Shown: piece after piece, positions 33,014 to 43,317 of the stretch
Layout: every line of letters starts with the position of its first letter
Position numbering within the stretch: position 1 is the stretch's first letter
Assembly: GCF_017569205.1 (NCBI RefSeq)
Contig: NZ_CP071870.1
Coordinates: 2,852,001 to 2,916,000 of the forward strand
From: Propioniciclava sp. MC1595
GTDB lineage: Bacteria; Actinomycetota; Actinomycetes; Propionibacteriales; Propionibacteriaceae
Length of the DNA stretch: 64,000 nucleotides
Direction of reading: 5' to 3'
Made by a program: the position numbers and the translations under genes
The notes under the pieces: model-generated
What the model saw: the letters and a program-made list of their open reading frames with translations, nothing else
Told to the model about the DNA's origin: nothing
Database searches by the model: none

Positions 33014-35386
33014 ATGCACACGACTCGCCACCTCGCCGGGCTCCGGCGCGCGGCGGCCATCCTGGTCGCCGCCGCGCTCGCGGTCGCCGGGCTCGGCACC
33101 CTCCCGGCGTCTGCGGCACCGCAGAGCGCCGACCTCCCGACACTGAACATCACGTTGGCCGATCCCGACGCGTCGCACAACTCGCTCAACTACGTGCACG
33201 CGTCCAAGGACAACAAGGTCGCCACGACCATGACGCTGGAGGATCCCTCCGGCGCCCACAGCATCGAGGCCCCCGTCGCCGGTGAGATCAAGGGCCGCGG
33301 CAACTTCACCTGGAACCTTCCCAAGAAGCCGTACCAGATCAAGTTCGCCGACAACACCTCGGTGCTCGGCATGGCCAGCTCCAAGACGTGGGTGCTGCTC
33401 GCCAACGCCGCCGACGCGTCCCTGATGCGCAACAAGGTGGCCTTCGAGTTCGCCGAGAAGATCGGCCTGGCCTACTCGCCGGAGTCCCGCTGGGTGGACC
33501 TGCGCGTCAACGGCCAGTACATGGGCAACTACCAGATCAGCGAGAAGACCGAGGTCAAGAAGAACCGCGTCGACCTGAAGCATGAGCAGGGCGTCATGGT
33601 GGAGCTCGACAACAACTACGGCACCGCTGAGGACTACTACTTCCGCACCGGCACCAGCAAGTCGCTGTTCGTGCTGAAGGAAGCCAAGTCCGACGTCCCC
33701 GACCTCGACGAGGGCCCGCTGCCCGCCGCCACGCAGGCCGGCTGGGACGACATCAAGAACACGCTGAACCGCGTCGACCAGCTGCTGGCCGCCGCCAAGG
33801 TCGACTGGGCCGCGCTGAGCGCGCTCATCGACGTGGACTCGTTCATCAAGTACTACTTCGTCTACGAACTCACGGCGAACCCCGAGCTCTCGCAGTCGAG
33901 CATCTACTTCTACAAGGACGGGCCCTCCAGCAAGCTGTTCGCCGGCCCCGTGTGGGACTTCGACAGCGGCCTGGGCAACTACGACCGCGCGCCGCACCTC
34001 GGCTCGAACCCCAACACCGACTACGCCAAGAGCATCAGCATCCTGCGCCAGCAGGGCAACGGCTGGTACCACGACCTGTTCCGCACCGAGGAGTTCCTCG
34101 ACCGCGCGCAGACCCTGTGGAACCAGAGCATCCGCGCCGAGGCCGTCCTGATCCCGGCGAAGATCACCCGCTGGGAGGGCCAGCTGAAGACCTCCGCGGC
34201 CAACAACTTCAACAAGTGGAAGATCCTCGGCGGCCCGACGCTGCTGATCCCCGGCTGGGGCAAGAACTACAGCACCACCTACGCCGGTGAGGTCGCCTAC
34301 CTGCGCGACTGGATGAAGACGCGCATCACCATGCTGGCCAAGGAGCACACGCCCACGCCGCGTCTGCGCTACCGCGGCCACGTGCAGCTCGTCGGCTGGC
34401 AGCCCAAGGTCAACACCGGCCAGGTCGCCGGCACCGTCGGCCAGGACAAGCGGCTCGAGTCCATCCTGCTCGCGACCCCCGGCACCAGCGCCATCGACTC
34501 CATCCAGGGCATCGCCCACATCCAGGAGATCGGCTGGACGAGCTGGGGCCAGGCCGCGACGCTCGGCACCACCGGCCAGGACAAGCGCCTCGAGGCGGTC
34601 GCCTACCGCCTGACCGGTTCGCTGGCCAACCAGTACGACATCTCCTACCGCGTCCACATCCAGGACATCGGCTGGCAGGGCTGGAAGGTCAACTCCGAGA
34701 TGGCCGGCACCGAGGGCCAGGGCAAGCGGATCGAAGCGATCCAGATCAGGCTGCTCTCGAAGGCCGCCGTGACGTTCCCGGCGCTCCCGCCGGAGCCGAC
34801 GCCCACGCCGACCCCCACGGCCACGCCGACGCCGACCCCCACGGCGACGCCGACGGCGACTCCCACCGCGACGCCGAGCGCCACGCCGACGCCGACGCCG
34901 ACCGCCACCCCGACGGCCACGCCGACGCCGACGCCGACCCCCACGCCGACGCCGACGCAGAACTTGACGGTGCGCGCTTCCTACAACGGCAACGTGCAGG
35001 ACTTCGGCTGGACGCAGGTCTACGAGAACGGCGCCACGCTGGGGCAGGTGGGTAAGCGCCTCGAAGCCATCAAGCTGAAGGTCGCGAGCCCCCAGGTGAC
35101 GGGCAACCTCACCTACCGCGCCCACGTCCAGGAGGTCGGTTGGCAGCCCTGGATCGAGGCCGCCAGCGGCCGCTACATCGGCACCGAGGGCCGTTCGCTC
35201 CGCGTGGAGGCGTTCGAGGTCAAGCTCAACGGTGACCTGGCGACGAAGTTCGACATCCGCTACCGCGCCTACGTCAAGGGCAAGGGCTGGCAGGCCTGGG
35301 TGAGCAACGGTCAGACGGCCGGCACCACCGGTCAGTCGCTCCAGATCGAGCAGGTGCAGTTCCAGGCTGTTCGCAAGGCGGGCTAG
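33014..35386 (+). CDS. Secreted CotH-kinase-domain protein with six ChW-type repeats
   Basis: 790-aa exported protein. The signal peptide covers about residues 1-35 with likely cleavage after PASA. A CotH domain follows (about 60-445), with KGRGNFTWNL, PKKPYQIKF and the metal-binding-type GPVWDFDSGLGN. Three ChW (hydrophobic, Trp-rich) repeats occur at about 450-590 (pattern HVQxxGWQxW...GTxGQxxRLE). A Pro-Thr linker covers about 594-650, and three more ChW repeats run to the end. CotH domains are protein kinases in Bacillus spores; here the target is unknown. ChW repeats are thought to bind the envelope. It lies inside the rhamnose locus. Confidence 0.9.
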   Translation: MHTTRHLAGLRRAAAILVAAALAVAGLGTLPASAAPQSADLPTLNITLADPDASHNSLNYVHASKDNKVATTMTLEDPSGAHSIEAPVAGEIKGRGNFTWNLPKKPYQIKFADNTSVLGMASSKTWVLLANAADASLMRNKVAFEFAEKIGLAYSPESRWVDLRVNGQYMGNYQISEKTEVKKNRVDLKHEQGVMVELDNNYGTAEDYYFRTGTSKSLFVLKEAKSDVPDLDEGPLPAATQAGWDDIKNTLNRVDQLLAAAKVDWAALSALIDVDSFIKYYFVYELTANPELSQSSIYFYKDGPSSKLFAGPVWDFDSGLGNYDRAPHLGSNPNTDYAKSISILRQQGNGWYHDLFRTEEFLDRAQTLWNQSIRAEAVLIPAKITRWEGQLKTSAANNFNKWKILGGPTLLIPGWGKNYSTTYAGEVAYLRDWMKTRITMLAKEHTPTPRLRYRGHVQLVGWQPKVNTGQVAGTVGQDKRLESILLATPGTSAIDSIQGIAHIQEIGWTSWGQAATLGTTGQDKRLEAVAYRLTGSLANQYDISYRVHIQDIGWQGWKVNSEMAGTEGQGKRIEAIQIRLLSKAAVTFPALPPEPTPTPTPTATPTPTPTATPTATPTATPSATPTPTPTATPTATPTPTPTPTPTPTQNLTVRASYNGNVQDFGWTQVYENGATLGQVGKRLEAIKLKVASPQVTGNLTYRAHVQEVGWQPWIEAASGRYIGTEGRSLRVEAFEVKLNGDLATKFDIRYRAYVKGKGWQAWVSNGQTAGTTGQSLQIEQVQFQAVRKAG
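34796..34962 (+). repeat. Low-complexity Pro-Thr linker-coding repeat
   Basis: About 55 codons of PT/AT dipeptides built from ACGCCGACG/ACCCCCACG-type units join the two sets of ChW repeats in the CotH protein. It is likely an extended, possibly glycosylated, spacer, and prone to slippage. Confidence 0.85.
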
Positions 35387-35404
35387 TCCCCGTCCCTCCG
35401 CAGA

Positions 35405-35426
35405 GCCCAGGCCTCCGGGCCTGGGC
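35405..35426 (+). terminator. Hairpin terminator after the CotH-domain gene
   Basis: GCCCAGGCC (35405-35413) and GGCCTGGGC (35418-35426) make a perfect 9-bp G+C stem with a 4-nt loop, 18 bp after the stop. It lacks a T-run, as is common in high-GC actinobacteria. Confidence 0.6.
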
Positions 35427-35483
35427 CCTGCGCCATCCCCGGCGCGACCGGCCCCTCCCCCGAAGACGAAAGCTGGTGACACG

Positions 35484-36449
35484 ATGAAGGCGACGAGCCG
35501 ACGTGCTGCCCTCGGCGCGGCTGCGCTGCTGTCCACGGCGCTGATCGCGTCCGGCTGCACCCCCGTGACCGTTCCGACATCCACCCCCGGCGGCCCCGAT
35601 ACGACCGCCACCGCGCAGCCGCAGACCGCCACCACGCCGCGCACGCGGCTGGCTCTCATCACTGACTTCGGCACCTGCGACGAGGGCGAGCAGTGGGTGG
35701 CCGACCAGGTGAAGGCATGGGACGTCGACGCCATCGTCACCACCGGCGACAACACGCAGAACGAAGGGTGCCCGCCGTACAGCGACACGGTGTGGAAGTA
35801 CTACGACAAGGGCGCGGACGGCAAGGGCGACCCGCTCTTCTTCCCGACGCTGGGCAACCATGACTACTCCGACCCCGGCGCGGGGCTCGAGGCGTACCGC
35901 AGCGCGTTCCCCTACCTGAGCACCGACGCCGACCCGCAGCAGCGCTGGTACACCGAGACCATCGGCCTCACGACGATCTACAGCCTCAACAGCGAGTCCA
36001 CCGCCGAGGAACTCGAGGCGCAGAGGGTCTGGCTGTCGGAGACGCTGCCCGCCCAGAAGGCCGCCCATCCGGACAACTGGAACATCGTGCTGTTCCACAA
36101 GCCGGCCTACACCTCGGGCATCCACGAGCCGAACCGGGCGATGCGTCCGGACGCGGGGTTCGACTACAAGGCCTGGGGCGCCGACATCATCATCTCCGGC
36201 CACCAGCACATCTACGAGGACATCGTCGTGGACGGGATGCACTACGTCACGGCCGGCCTCGGCGGGACGGCGAACTTCCGCGAATGCCCCGCCGAGCGCC
36301 GTGAGGGCAGTCGGCTGTGCCTCGAGGGCACCGGCGGCATGCGCATCGAAGCGACCCCGCGCACCCTGAGCTTGGAGTACTTCCAGCAGGGCTCGGCCGG
36401 CCAGCCCAAGATCACCGACACCATCCAGCTCAAGCGGTCCTCCGACTGA
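35484..36449 (+). CDS. Calcineurin-like metallophosphoesterase lipoprotein
   Basis: 321-aa exported lipoprotein. The lipobox LIASGC has its Cys at residue 25, followed by a Pro/Thr spacer. The metallophosphoesterase core has ITDFG (about 54-58), TTGDNTQNE (about 85-93), LGNHDYSD (about 122-129), FHKPAYTSG (about 202) and SGHQHIYED (about 234), a full dimetal site set. The substrate is unknown. Placed in the envelope locus after the CotH gene, with GAAAGCTGGTGA upstream of ATG 35484. Confidence 0.9.
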   Translation: MKATSRRAALGAAALLSTALIASGCTPVTVPTSTPGGPDTTATAQPQTATTPRTRLALITDFGTCDEGEQWVADQVKAWDVDAIVTTGDNTQNEGCPPYSDTVWKYYDKGADGKGDPLFFPTLGNHDYSDPGAGLEAYRSAFPYLSTDADPQQRWYTETIGLTTIYSLNSESTAEELEAQRVWLSETLPAQKAAHPDNWNIVLFHKPAYTSGIHEPNRAMRPDAGFDYKAWGADIIISGHQHIYEDIVVDGMHYVTAGLGGTANFRECPAERREGSRLCLEGTGGMRIEATPRTLSLEYFQQGSAGQPKITDTIQLKRSSD

Positions 36450-36528
36450 GGGGCGAGGCGCCCCGACACGGGGTACCTTCGTCACGGAACACGAGCACGC
36501 CCACACGCCGCAGATCGGAGAGACGCCC

Positions 36529-37479
36529 ATGCGCCCAGGCCCCACCGACGCCCAGCGAGCCGACGATGCGAGCCGAACGGCCGCGTCCGGCCCCCGCCTC
36601 GACATCGTCGTGCCGTACTGGGGGGACCCCGAGTACATGCGACAGACCGTGCGAAGCGTGCTGGCGCAGACGTCGGACGCGTGGCGCCTGCTCGTCAGCG
36701 ATGACGCCTACCCCGACCCGTGGCTGGGCCCCTGGCTCGCGGAGCTGGGCGATCCTCGGATCCAGTACCACCGCAAGGAGTCCAACGAGGGGCTGATCTC
36801 CAACTTCCGCACCAGCGTCCGCCTGGCCGAGGCGCCGCTGCTGATGGTGCTCGGGTCGGACGACCGGCTGCTGCCGACCTTCGTGGAGTCGGTGCTGCGC
36901 GCGAGCGACGCCTTCCCGTGCGCCACGATCATCCAGCCCGGCGTCCGCGTCATCGGCTCCGACGGTGAACCGGCGGGAGGCTTGGCCGACGCCGTGAAAC
37001 AGCGGCTGCTGGCACCCTCACCCAAGCACCCCCACGTGCTCGCCGGCGAGGAGGTGGCCACGTCGCTGCTGCACGGCGACTGGCTGTACTGGCCCTCGCT
37101 GGTGTTCCGGACCGCAGCCATCCAGTCGGTGGATTTCCGCGACGAGTACTCGATCATCCTCGACCTCGAGCTCATCCTCAGCCTCATCGAGCGCGGGGCG
37201 TCCCTGCTGGTGTGGCCCGAGGTCACGTTCGAGTACCGGCGGCACGCGGCGTCCGAGTCGAGCACCGCGCTGCTGGACGGAACGCGCTTCGCGGGCGAGC
37301 GGCAGTTCTTCGACGAGATCGCGTCCCGCATGAGCGCGCTCGGATGGACGGGTGCCGCGCGCGCGGCCAGGCTGCACGCCACCTCGCGGCTGCACGCCGC
37401 GACCATCCTGCCGCGAGCGGTGGCGGAGCGTCGTCCGGACGCCGTGCGCGCGCTCGCCCGCCACGCCTTCGGGCGCTGA
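36529..37479 (+). CDS. Family 2 glycosyltransferase
   Basis: 316-aa GT-A fold enzyme. DIVVPYWGDPEYMRQTVRSV at about residues 25-44 starts the nucleotide-sugar domain, followed by LLVSDDAYPD (about 55) and VLGSDDRLLP carrying the DxD-like site (about 106-115). No membrane helix is visible. A GGAGAG ribosome-binding site precedes ATG 36529. It probably adds a sugar, perhaps rhamnose given the locus, to an envelope glycan. Confidence 0.88.
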   Translation: MRPGPTDAQRADDASRTAASGPRLDIVVPYWGDPEYMRQTVRSVLAQTSDAWRLLVSDDAYPDPWLGPWLAELGDPRIQYHRKESNEGLISNFRTSVRLAEAPLLMVLGSDDRLLPTFVESVLRASDAFPCATIIQPGVRVIGSDGEPAGGLADAVKQRLLAPSPKHPHVLAGEEVATSLLHGDWLYWPSLVFRTAAIQSVDFRDEYSIILDLELILSLIERGASLLVWPEVTFEYRRHAASESSTALLDGTRFAGERQFFDEIASRMSALGWTGAARAARLHATSRLHAATILPRAVAERRPDAVRALARHAFGR

Positions 37480-37563
37480 CCCGGCCCCGAAGCGGCGCGC
37501 GTGGCGCTGCTACCATCGATCGCGCCGCAGCGCCCGGCCTCGGGCGACGCAGAGGGAGGGCGA

Positions 37564-38841
37564 ATGGAGCCGCAGCAGCCAGCCGCGCGGCCCGACAAAC
37601 CCACCGGGCGGGGCGTGACCGGCGTCGGCCTCGGCTCCCTGATCTCCGCGATCGCCGTCTACGTCGTCCTGCTGATCGCCTCTCGGACGCTCCCCACGGC
37701 TGCGAACACCGAACTGCTGACGTGGCTCGCCGCCTTCCAACTCGCCACGGGCCTGCTGACCGGGCTGTCGACCGAGCTGACGCGTTCGGTGGCCAGCGCA
37801 TCCGGGGCCCCCGAGGGGCCCTCCGTGCTGAAGGTCGGCGCCACCGTCGGACTCGCGGCGGGCGGCGTCCTGGCCCTGACGGCGCTGTGGTGGGCTCCCC
37901 TGCTGCTGGGCAGCGCCGACCTGCTCGCCGCGGGCTTCCTGTGCCTCGGCATCGTCGGCTTCGCCTGCCATTCGGCCATGTCCGGGGGATTCTCGGGCAC
38001 CAGTGACTGGCCCGGCCTGGCGCGCCTGCTGCTGCTCGAGGCGATTCTCAAGCTGTGCCTGGTGGGCGTCGTGGCGCTGGTGGGGGCGACCGTGGCGGGC
38101 TTCGCGGGAGCTATCGCCGGGGCGGCGTTCGCCTGGACGATCCTGGCGCTGACGGCGCCCGGACGCCGCGCGCTGGCGGCCCGCACGGACCGCCGCCCGC
38201 GTGAGCTCGCACCGCGGCTCTTCTCAGCGGTCGGCGCGCAGGGGGCCAGCGCCCTCCTCACCGTCGGGTTCCCGCTGCTGCTGGCCGCCACGACGCCCCG
38301 CCCGGAGTACGCCGAGAGCGCCCCCCTGCTGCTGGCCATCTCGCTGACCCGCGCGCCGCTGCTCATCCCGCTCGGGGCCTTCCAGTCGATGGCGATCACC
38401 CAGTTCGTGCACACGACCCGTCACCGCGGCGTCCTGCTGCTGCAGCTGGCCATGCTGCAGCTCGGAGTGGGCGCGCTCGGCGCCCTGGCCGCGTGGCTGA
38501 TCGGGCCCTGGTTGATGAAGGTGCTGTTCACCTACGAGATCGGCGGCATGCTGCTGGCCGGCCTCACCCTCGCCGCCGCCGCGCTGGCGCTCCTGACGCT
38601 CATCGGCGCGCTGTGTCAGGCGTCCGACCGGCACGCCTGGTTCCTGGGCGGGTGGATCGTGGCGGTCGTGACGTCGCTGGCCTGCCTCCTCACGCCGTTC
38701 GGCATGGAGACGCGCACGCTTCTCGCGCTCCTGGCCGGGCCCCTGGTGGGGGCCGCGCTCATGAGCGGGGGGCTTCTCCTCGCCTCCGGGCACCGCCGCG
38801 ACGGCGTCCCGCCAGCACCGCCACGCAACGCAGCAGCATGA
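37564..38841 (+). CDS. Polysaccharide flippase-like membrane protein
   Basis: 425-aa polytopic protein with about 11-12 hydrophobic helices and Ala/Leu-rich composition. Its length and organisation fit the Wzx/MOP-type polysaccharide exporters, although no specific signature is certain. ATG 37564 follows GAGGGCGA. It is between two glycosyltransferase genes, supporting export of a lipid-linked glycan. Its last 83 nt overlap the 3' end of the convergent GT2 gene at 38759-39553. Confidence 0.75.
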   Translation: MEPQQPAARPDKPTGRGVTGVGLGSLISAIAVYVVLLIASRTLPTAANTELLTWLAAFQLATGLLTGLSTELTRSVASASGAPEGPSVLKVGATVGLAAGGVLALTALWWAPLLLGSADLLAAGFLCLGIVGFACHSAMSGGFSGTSDWPGLARLLLLEAILKLCLVGVVALVGATVAGFAGAIAGAAFAWTILALTAPGRRALAARTDRRPRELAPRLFSAVGAQGASALLTVGFPLLLAATTPRPEYAESAPLLLAISLTRAPLLIPLGAFQSMAITQFVHTTRHRGVLLLQLAMLQLGVGALGALAAWLIGPWLMKVLFTYEIGGMLLAGLTLAAAALALLTLIGALCQASDRHAWFLGGWIVAVVTSLACLLTPFGMETRTLLALLAGPLVGAALMSGGLLLASGHRRDGVPPAPPRNAAA

Positions 38842-39553
38842 GGCGGCTGCGCAGCACCTGGGGCAGCGCGCGCGGCTTGTTCGGCGTCTGATTGGAGCCG
38901 TGCAGGCGGCGTGCGACCGTTCGGTCGGCCAGGTGGGCGATGCAGCCGAAGACGTTGCCGTACAGCCCGAGCCACAGGTCGTGAGATTCGTTGAGCCACG
39001 ACGGGAACGGCAGCACGCCGGGCAGGGCACTGCGGCGCACGCCCATCGCGCAGCCGTAGTAGGGGCGGTTCCCCGCCAGGACGCCGACGATGTTGCGCAG
39101 GTGATGCCGGGAGTCGGACGGCCGCAGCGACCAGTCGGGCTGCCCGTAGGGCCCTTGGATGGCGTCGGGGCCGCCGAGGGTGGTGAGGTTCGTCGCCACC
39201 ACGTCGACGTCCTCCAGGGCAGCCGCCATGGCGTCCACGCGGCCGGGCAGCCACACGTCGTCCTGATCCGCGAGCAGCAGCACGTCGCCGGTGGCGCGGC
39301 CGAGCGCCTCCTCGAAGGTGCGGACGTAGCCGCGGTTCTGCGCGCGGGGGAAAAGCCGGACGCGGGGATCGCGCTCGGCGATCGCGCGCACCACGGCGAC
39401 CGTGTCATCGGGCGAGGCGTCGTCCACGACCACGACCTCGTCGCCGTCGCCCAGCTGGGCCAGGATCGAGTCGAGCTGCTCGGTGACGAACTCCGCCCCG
39501 CGGTAGGTGGCCATGCAGACGCTGACGCTCCTGCGACCCTGGCTGGCATTCAT
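38759..39553 (-). CDS. Family 2 glycosyltransferase (rhamnosyltransferase-like)
   Basis: 264-aa GT2 enzyme. VCMATYRGAEFVTEQLDSIL is at about residues 12-31, VVVDDASPDDT at about 41-51 and LLADQDDVWLPGR at about 91-103. These blocks are typical of rhamnosyl/glycosyltransferases that use dTDP-sugars. The C-terminus ends in a basic low-complexity tail that overlaps, in antisense, the end of the flippase-like gene by 83 nt. It is the only minus-strand gene between the CotH gene and rmlA copy 2. Confidence 0.9.
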   Translation of the reverse strand: MNASQGRRSVSVCMATYRGAEFVTEQLDSILAQLGDGDEVVVVDDASPDDTVAVVRAIAERDPRVRLFPRAQNRGYVRTFEEALGRATGDVLLLADQDDVWLPGRVDAMAAALEDVDVVATNLTTLGGPDAIQGPYGQPDWSLRPSDSRHHLRNIVGVLAGNRPYYGCAMGVRRSALPGVLPFPSWLNESHDLWLGLYGNVFGCIAHLADRTVARRLHGSNQTPNKPRALPQVLRSRLMLLRCVAVLAGRRRGGARRRGEAPRS

Positions 39554-39727
39554 GGTGGCTCCTCACTGTGGCGCGATCGACCCTAGCGTCACGGGGCACC
39601 CCCACGCCCCTCCCCGGAGTCGGCAGACGTTCTCGCAGAAATGGAATCCGCTTCGCGGGGAGGGTGGACCGGAGTAGTTCTTCCCGGTACCCGCAATCCC
39701 CCTGCAGTTCGATCAGGAAGCGTCATC

Positions 39728-41224
39728 ATGGACCTACTGCGCACCAAGAGTGTCGAACAATCCATCGCCGACACCGACGAGCCGGAGTACCAGCTCAAGA
39801 AGTCCCTCAGCGCCCTCGACCTGACGGTGTTCGGCGTCGGCGTGGTGATCGGCGCCGGCATCTTCACGCTGACCGGGCGCGTCGCGCACACCATGACCGG
39901 CCCGGCGATCGTGCTCAGCTTCGTGCTGGCGGCGATCTGCTGCGGCCTGGCGGCGATGTGCTACGCCGAGTTCGCGGCGTCGGTGCCGGTGTCGGGCTCG
40001 GCCTACACCTTCAGCTACGCCTCGCTGGGCGAATTCTTCGCCTGGATCATCGGGTGGGACCTAATCCTGGAAATGTTCCTTGGAGCGTCCGTCGTGGCGC
40101 AAGGATGGAGCGCCTACCTGGGCGTATTCCTTGAAAACTTCGGGATCATCATTCCCGAACAGGTCGCCTACGGCGGCGTCGTCGACCTCCCGGCCGTGCT
40201 GCTGGTCTGCGTGCTCGGCGTGCTCGTCGGGTTCGGCATCAAGGAGTCGATGCGGGTCAACATGGTGCTGGTCGCCCTGAAGCTCTTCATCGTCCTGTTC
40301 GTCATCGTGGCCGGCCTGCAGTTCATCAACCCGGCCAACTACACCCCCTTCGTGCCCGAACCGCAGGCCACCGAGGCCGTCACCGGCTGGACGCAGCCGC
40401 TGCTGCAGGCCCTCGGCGGCGCGGCTCCCATGGCGTTCGGCTGGGGCGGCGTCATCGCCGGCGCCTCGCTGGTGTTCTTCGCCTACATCGGCTTCGACGT
40501 GGTCGCCACGACCGCCGAGGAGACCAAGCGTCCGCAGCGCGACCTGCCGATCGGCATCATCGCCACGCTGGTGATCTGCACCGTCCTGTACTGCGCCGTG
40601 GCGCTGGTCGTGACCGGCATGGTCTCCTACCGCGACCTCGACCCGGCAGCCGCGCTCGCCAACGCGTTCGTTTTCCACGGGCAGGGCTGGATGGCCACGC
40701 TGATCTCCGCGGGCGCCGTCGCCGGCCTCACCACCGTGGTGCTGACGCTGCTGGTCGGCGCGACCCGCATCATCTTCGCGATGTCGCGCGACAACCTGCT
40801 GCCGATGAGCCTGGCCAAGGTGCACCCGGTGCACCGGACGCCGGCGCGCATCACCGCCATCGTCACCGTCGTGTGCGCGCTGATCGCCGGCCTGACCCCG
40901 GTCGGCATGCTGGAGGAGATGGTCAACATCGGCACGCTGAGCGCGTTCGTGCTGGTGTCGATCGGCATCCCGGTGCTGCGGAAGAAGCGTCCCGACCTGC
41001 CGCGCTCCTTCAAGGTCCCCTTCTCCCCGGTGCTGCCGATCATCTCGGCGGCGATCTGCCTGTACCTGATGCTGAACCTGTCGGTGGAGACGTGGATCCG
41101 GTTCCTGGTGTGGCTCGCGATCGGCCTGGTGATCTACTTCGTGTGGTCCGGGCATCACTCGCGCGTCCAGACCGGCGTGGAGCTCCCCCACGACCTGAAG
41201 AAGGCCCTGGGCGAGAACCACTGA
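39728..41224 (+). CDS. Amino-acid permease, cationic amino-acid transporter type
   Basis: 498-aa APC-superfamily protein with about 12-14 transmembrane helices. Helix 1 carries the unwound substrate motif VIGAGIF (about residues 39-45). Further signatures are SGSAYTFSYASLGEF (about 94) and FFAYIGFDVVATTAEETKRP (about 255-274), as in the CAT subgroup. It probably imports basic or branched amino acids by proton symport. A CAGGAAG ribosome-binding site lies before ATG 39728. It seems unrelated to the surrounding glycan genes. Confidence 0.92.
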   Translation: MDLLRTKSVEQSIADTDEPEYQLKKSLSALDLTVFGVGVVIGAGIFTLTGRVAHTMTGPAIVLSFVLAAICCGLAAMCYAEFAASVPVSGSAYTFSYASLGEFFAWIIGWDLILEMFLGASVVAQGWSAYLGVFLENFGIIIPEQVAYGGVVDLPAVLLVCVLGVLVGFGIKESMRVNMVLVALKLFIVLFVIVAGLQFINPANYTPFVPEPQATEAVTGWTQPLLQALGGAAPMAFGWGGVIAGASLVFFAYIGFDVVATTAEETKRPQRDLPIGIIATLVICTVLYCAVALVVTGMVSYRDLDPAAALANAFVFHGQGWMATLISAGAVAGLTTVVLTLLVGATRIIFAMSRDNLLPMSLAKVHPVHRTPARITAIVTVVCALIAGLTPVGMLEEMVNIGTLSAFVLVSIGIPVLRKKRPDLPRSFKVPFSPVLPIISAAICLYLMLNLSVETWIRFLVWLAIGLVIYFVWSGHHSRVQTGVELPHDLKKALGENH

Positions 41225-41236
41225 CCCCCGATCAGG

Positions 41237-41278
41237 GCCGCGCCCGCGGCGCCCGAACGTGGACGCCGCGGGCGCGGC
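41237..41278 (+). terminator. Strong hairpin terminator after the permease gene
   Basis: GCCGCGCCCGCGGCG (41237-41251) and CGCCGCGGGCGCGGC (41264-41278) form a perfect 15-bp stem with a 12-nt loop, beginning 12 bp after the stop. No T-tract follows. Confidence 0.75.
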
Positions 41279-41336
41279 GCCGTCTCACCCCAGGGGTGTG
41301 GCAAGGGGGCATTAACGCTCGAGGCGTCCCGGCGCG

Positions 41337-41342
41337 TAGAAT
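41337..41342 (+). promoter_or_regulatory. -10 box of typA
   Basis: TAGAAT lies 36 bp before ATG 41378. A weak -35 candidate TTAACG sits 19 bp further upstream. Confidence 0.4.
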
Positions 41343-41377
41343 CGAGCGTCAATCCACCGAAGGTCTCGGAGATCTGC

Positions 41378-43243
<1,866 letters not shown>

Positions 43244-43317
43244 GACACCGGCCGGGCCTGGGTGACGAGGCCCGACGGACCCAGTACCCTGACGGCACAT
43301 CACGATCGGAGGCCGTC

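Noticed and set aside
34796-34962. Tandem repeat that might look like a CRISPR or minisatellite
   Set aside because: It is an in-frame Pro-Thr coding linker with no unique spacers.
32930-35788. 952-aa open frame antisense to the CotH gene
   Set aside because: Repetitive Arg/Gly/Val sequence mirroring the Pro-Thr linker and ChW repeats; the sense product has a signal peptide and known domains.
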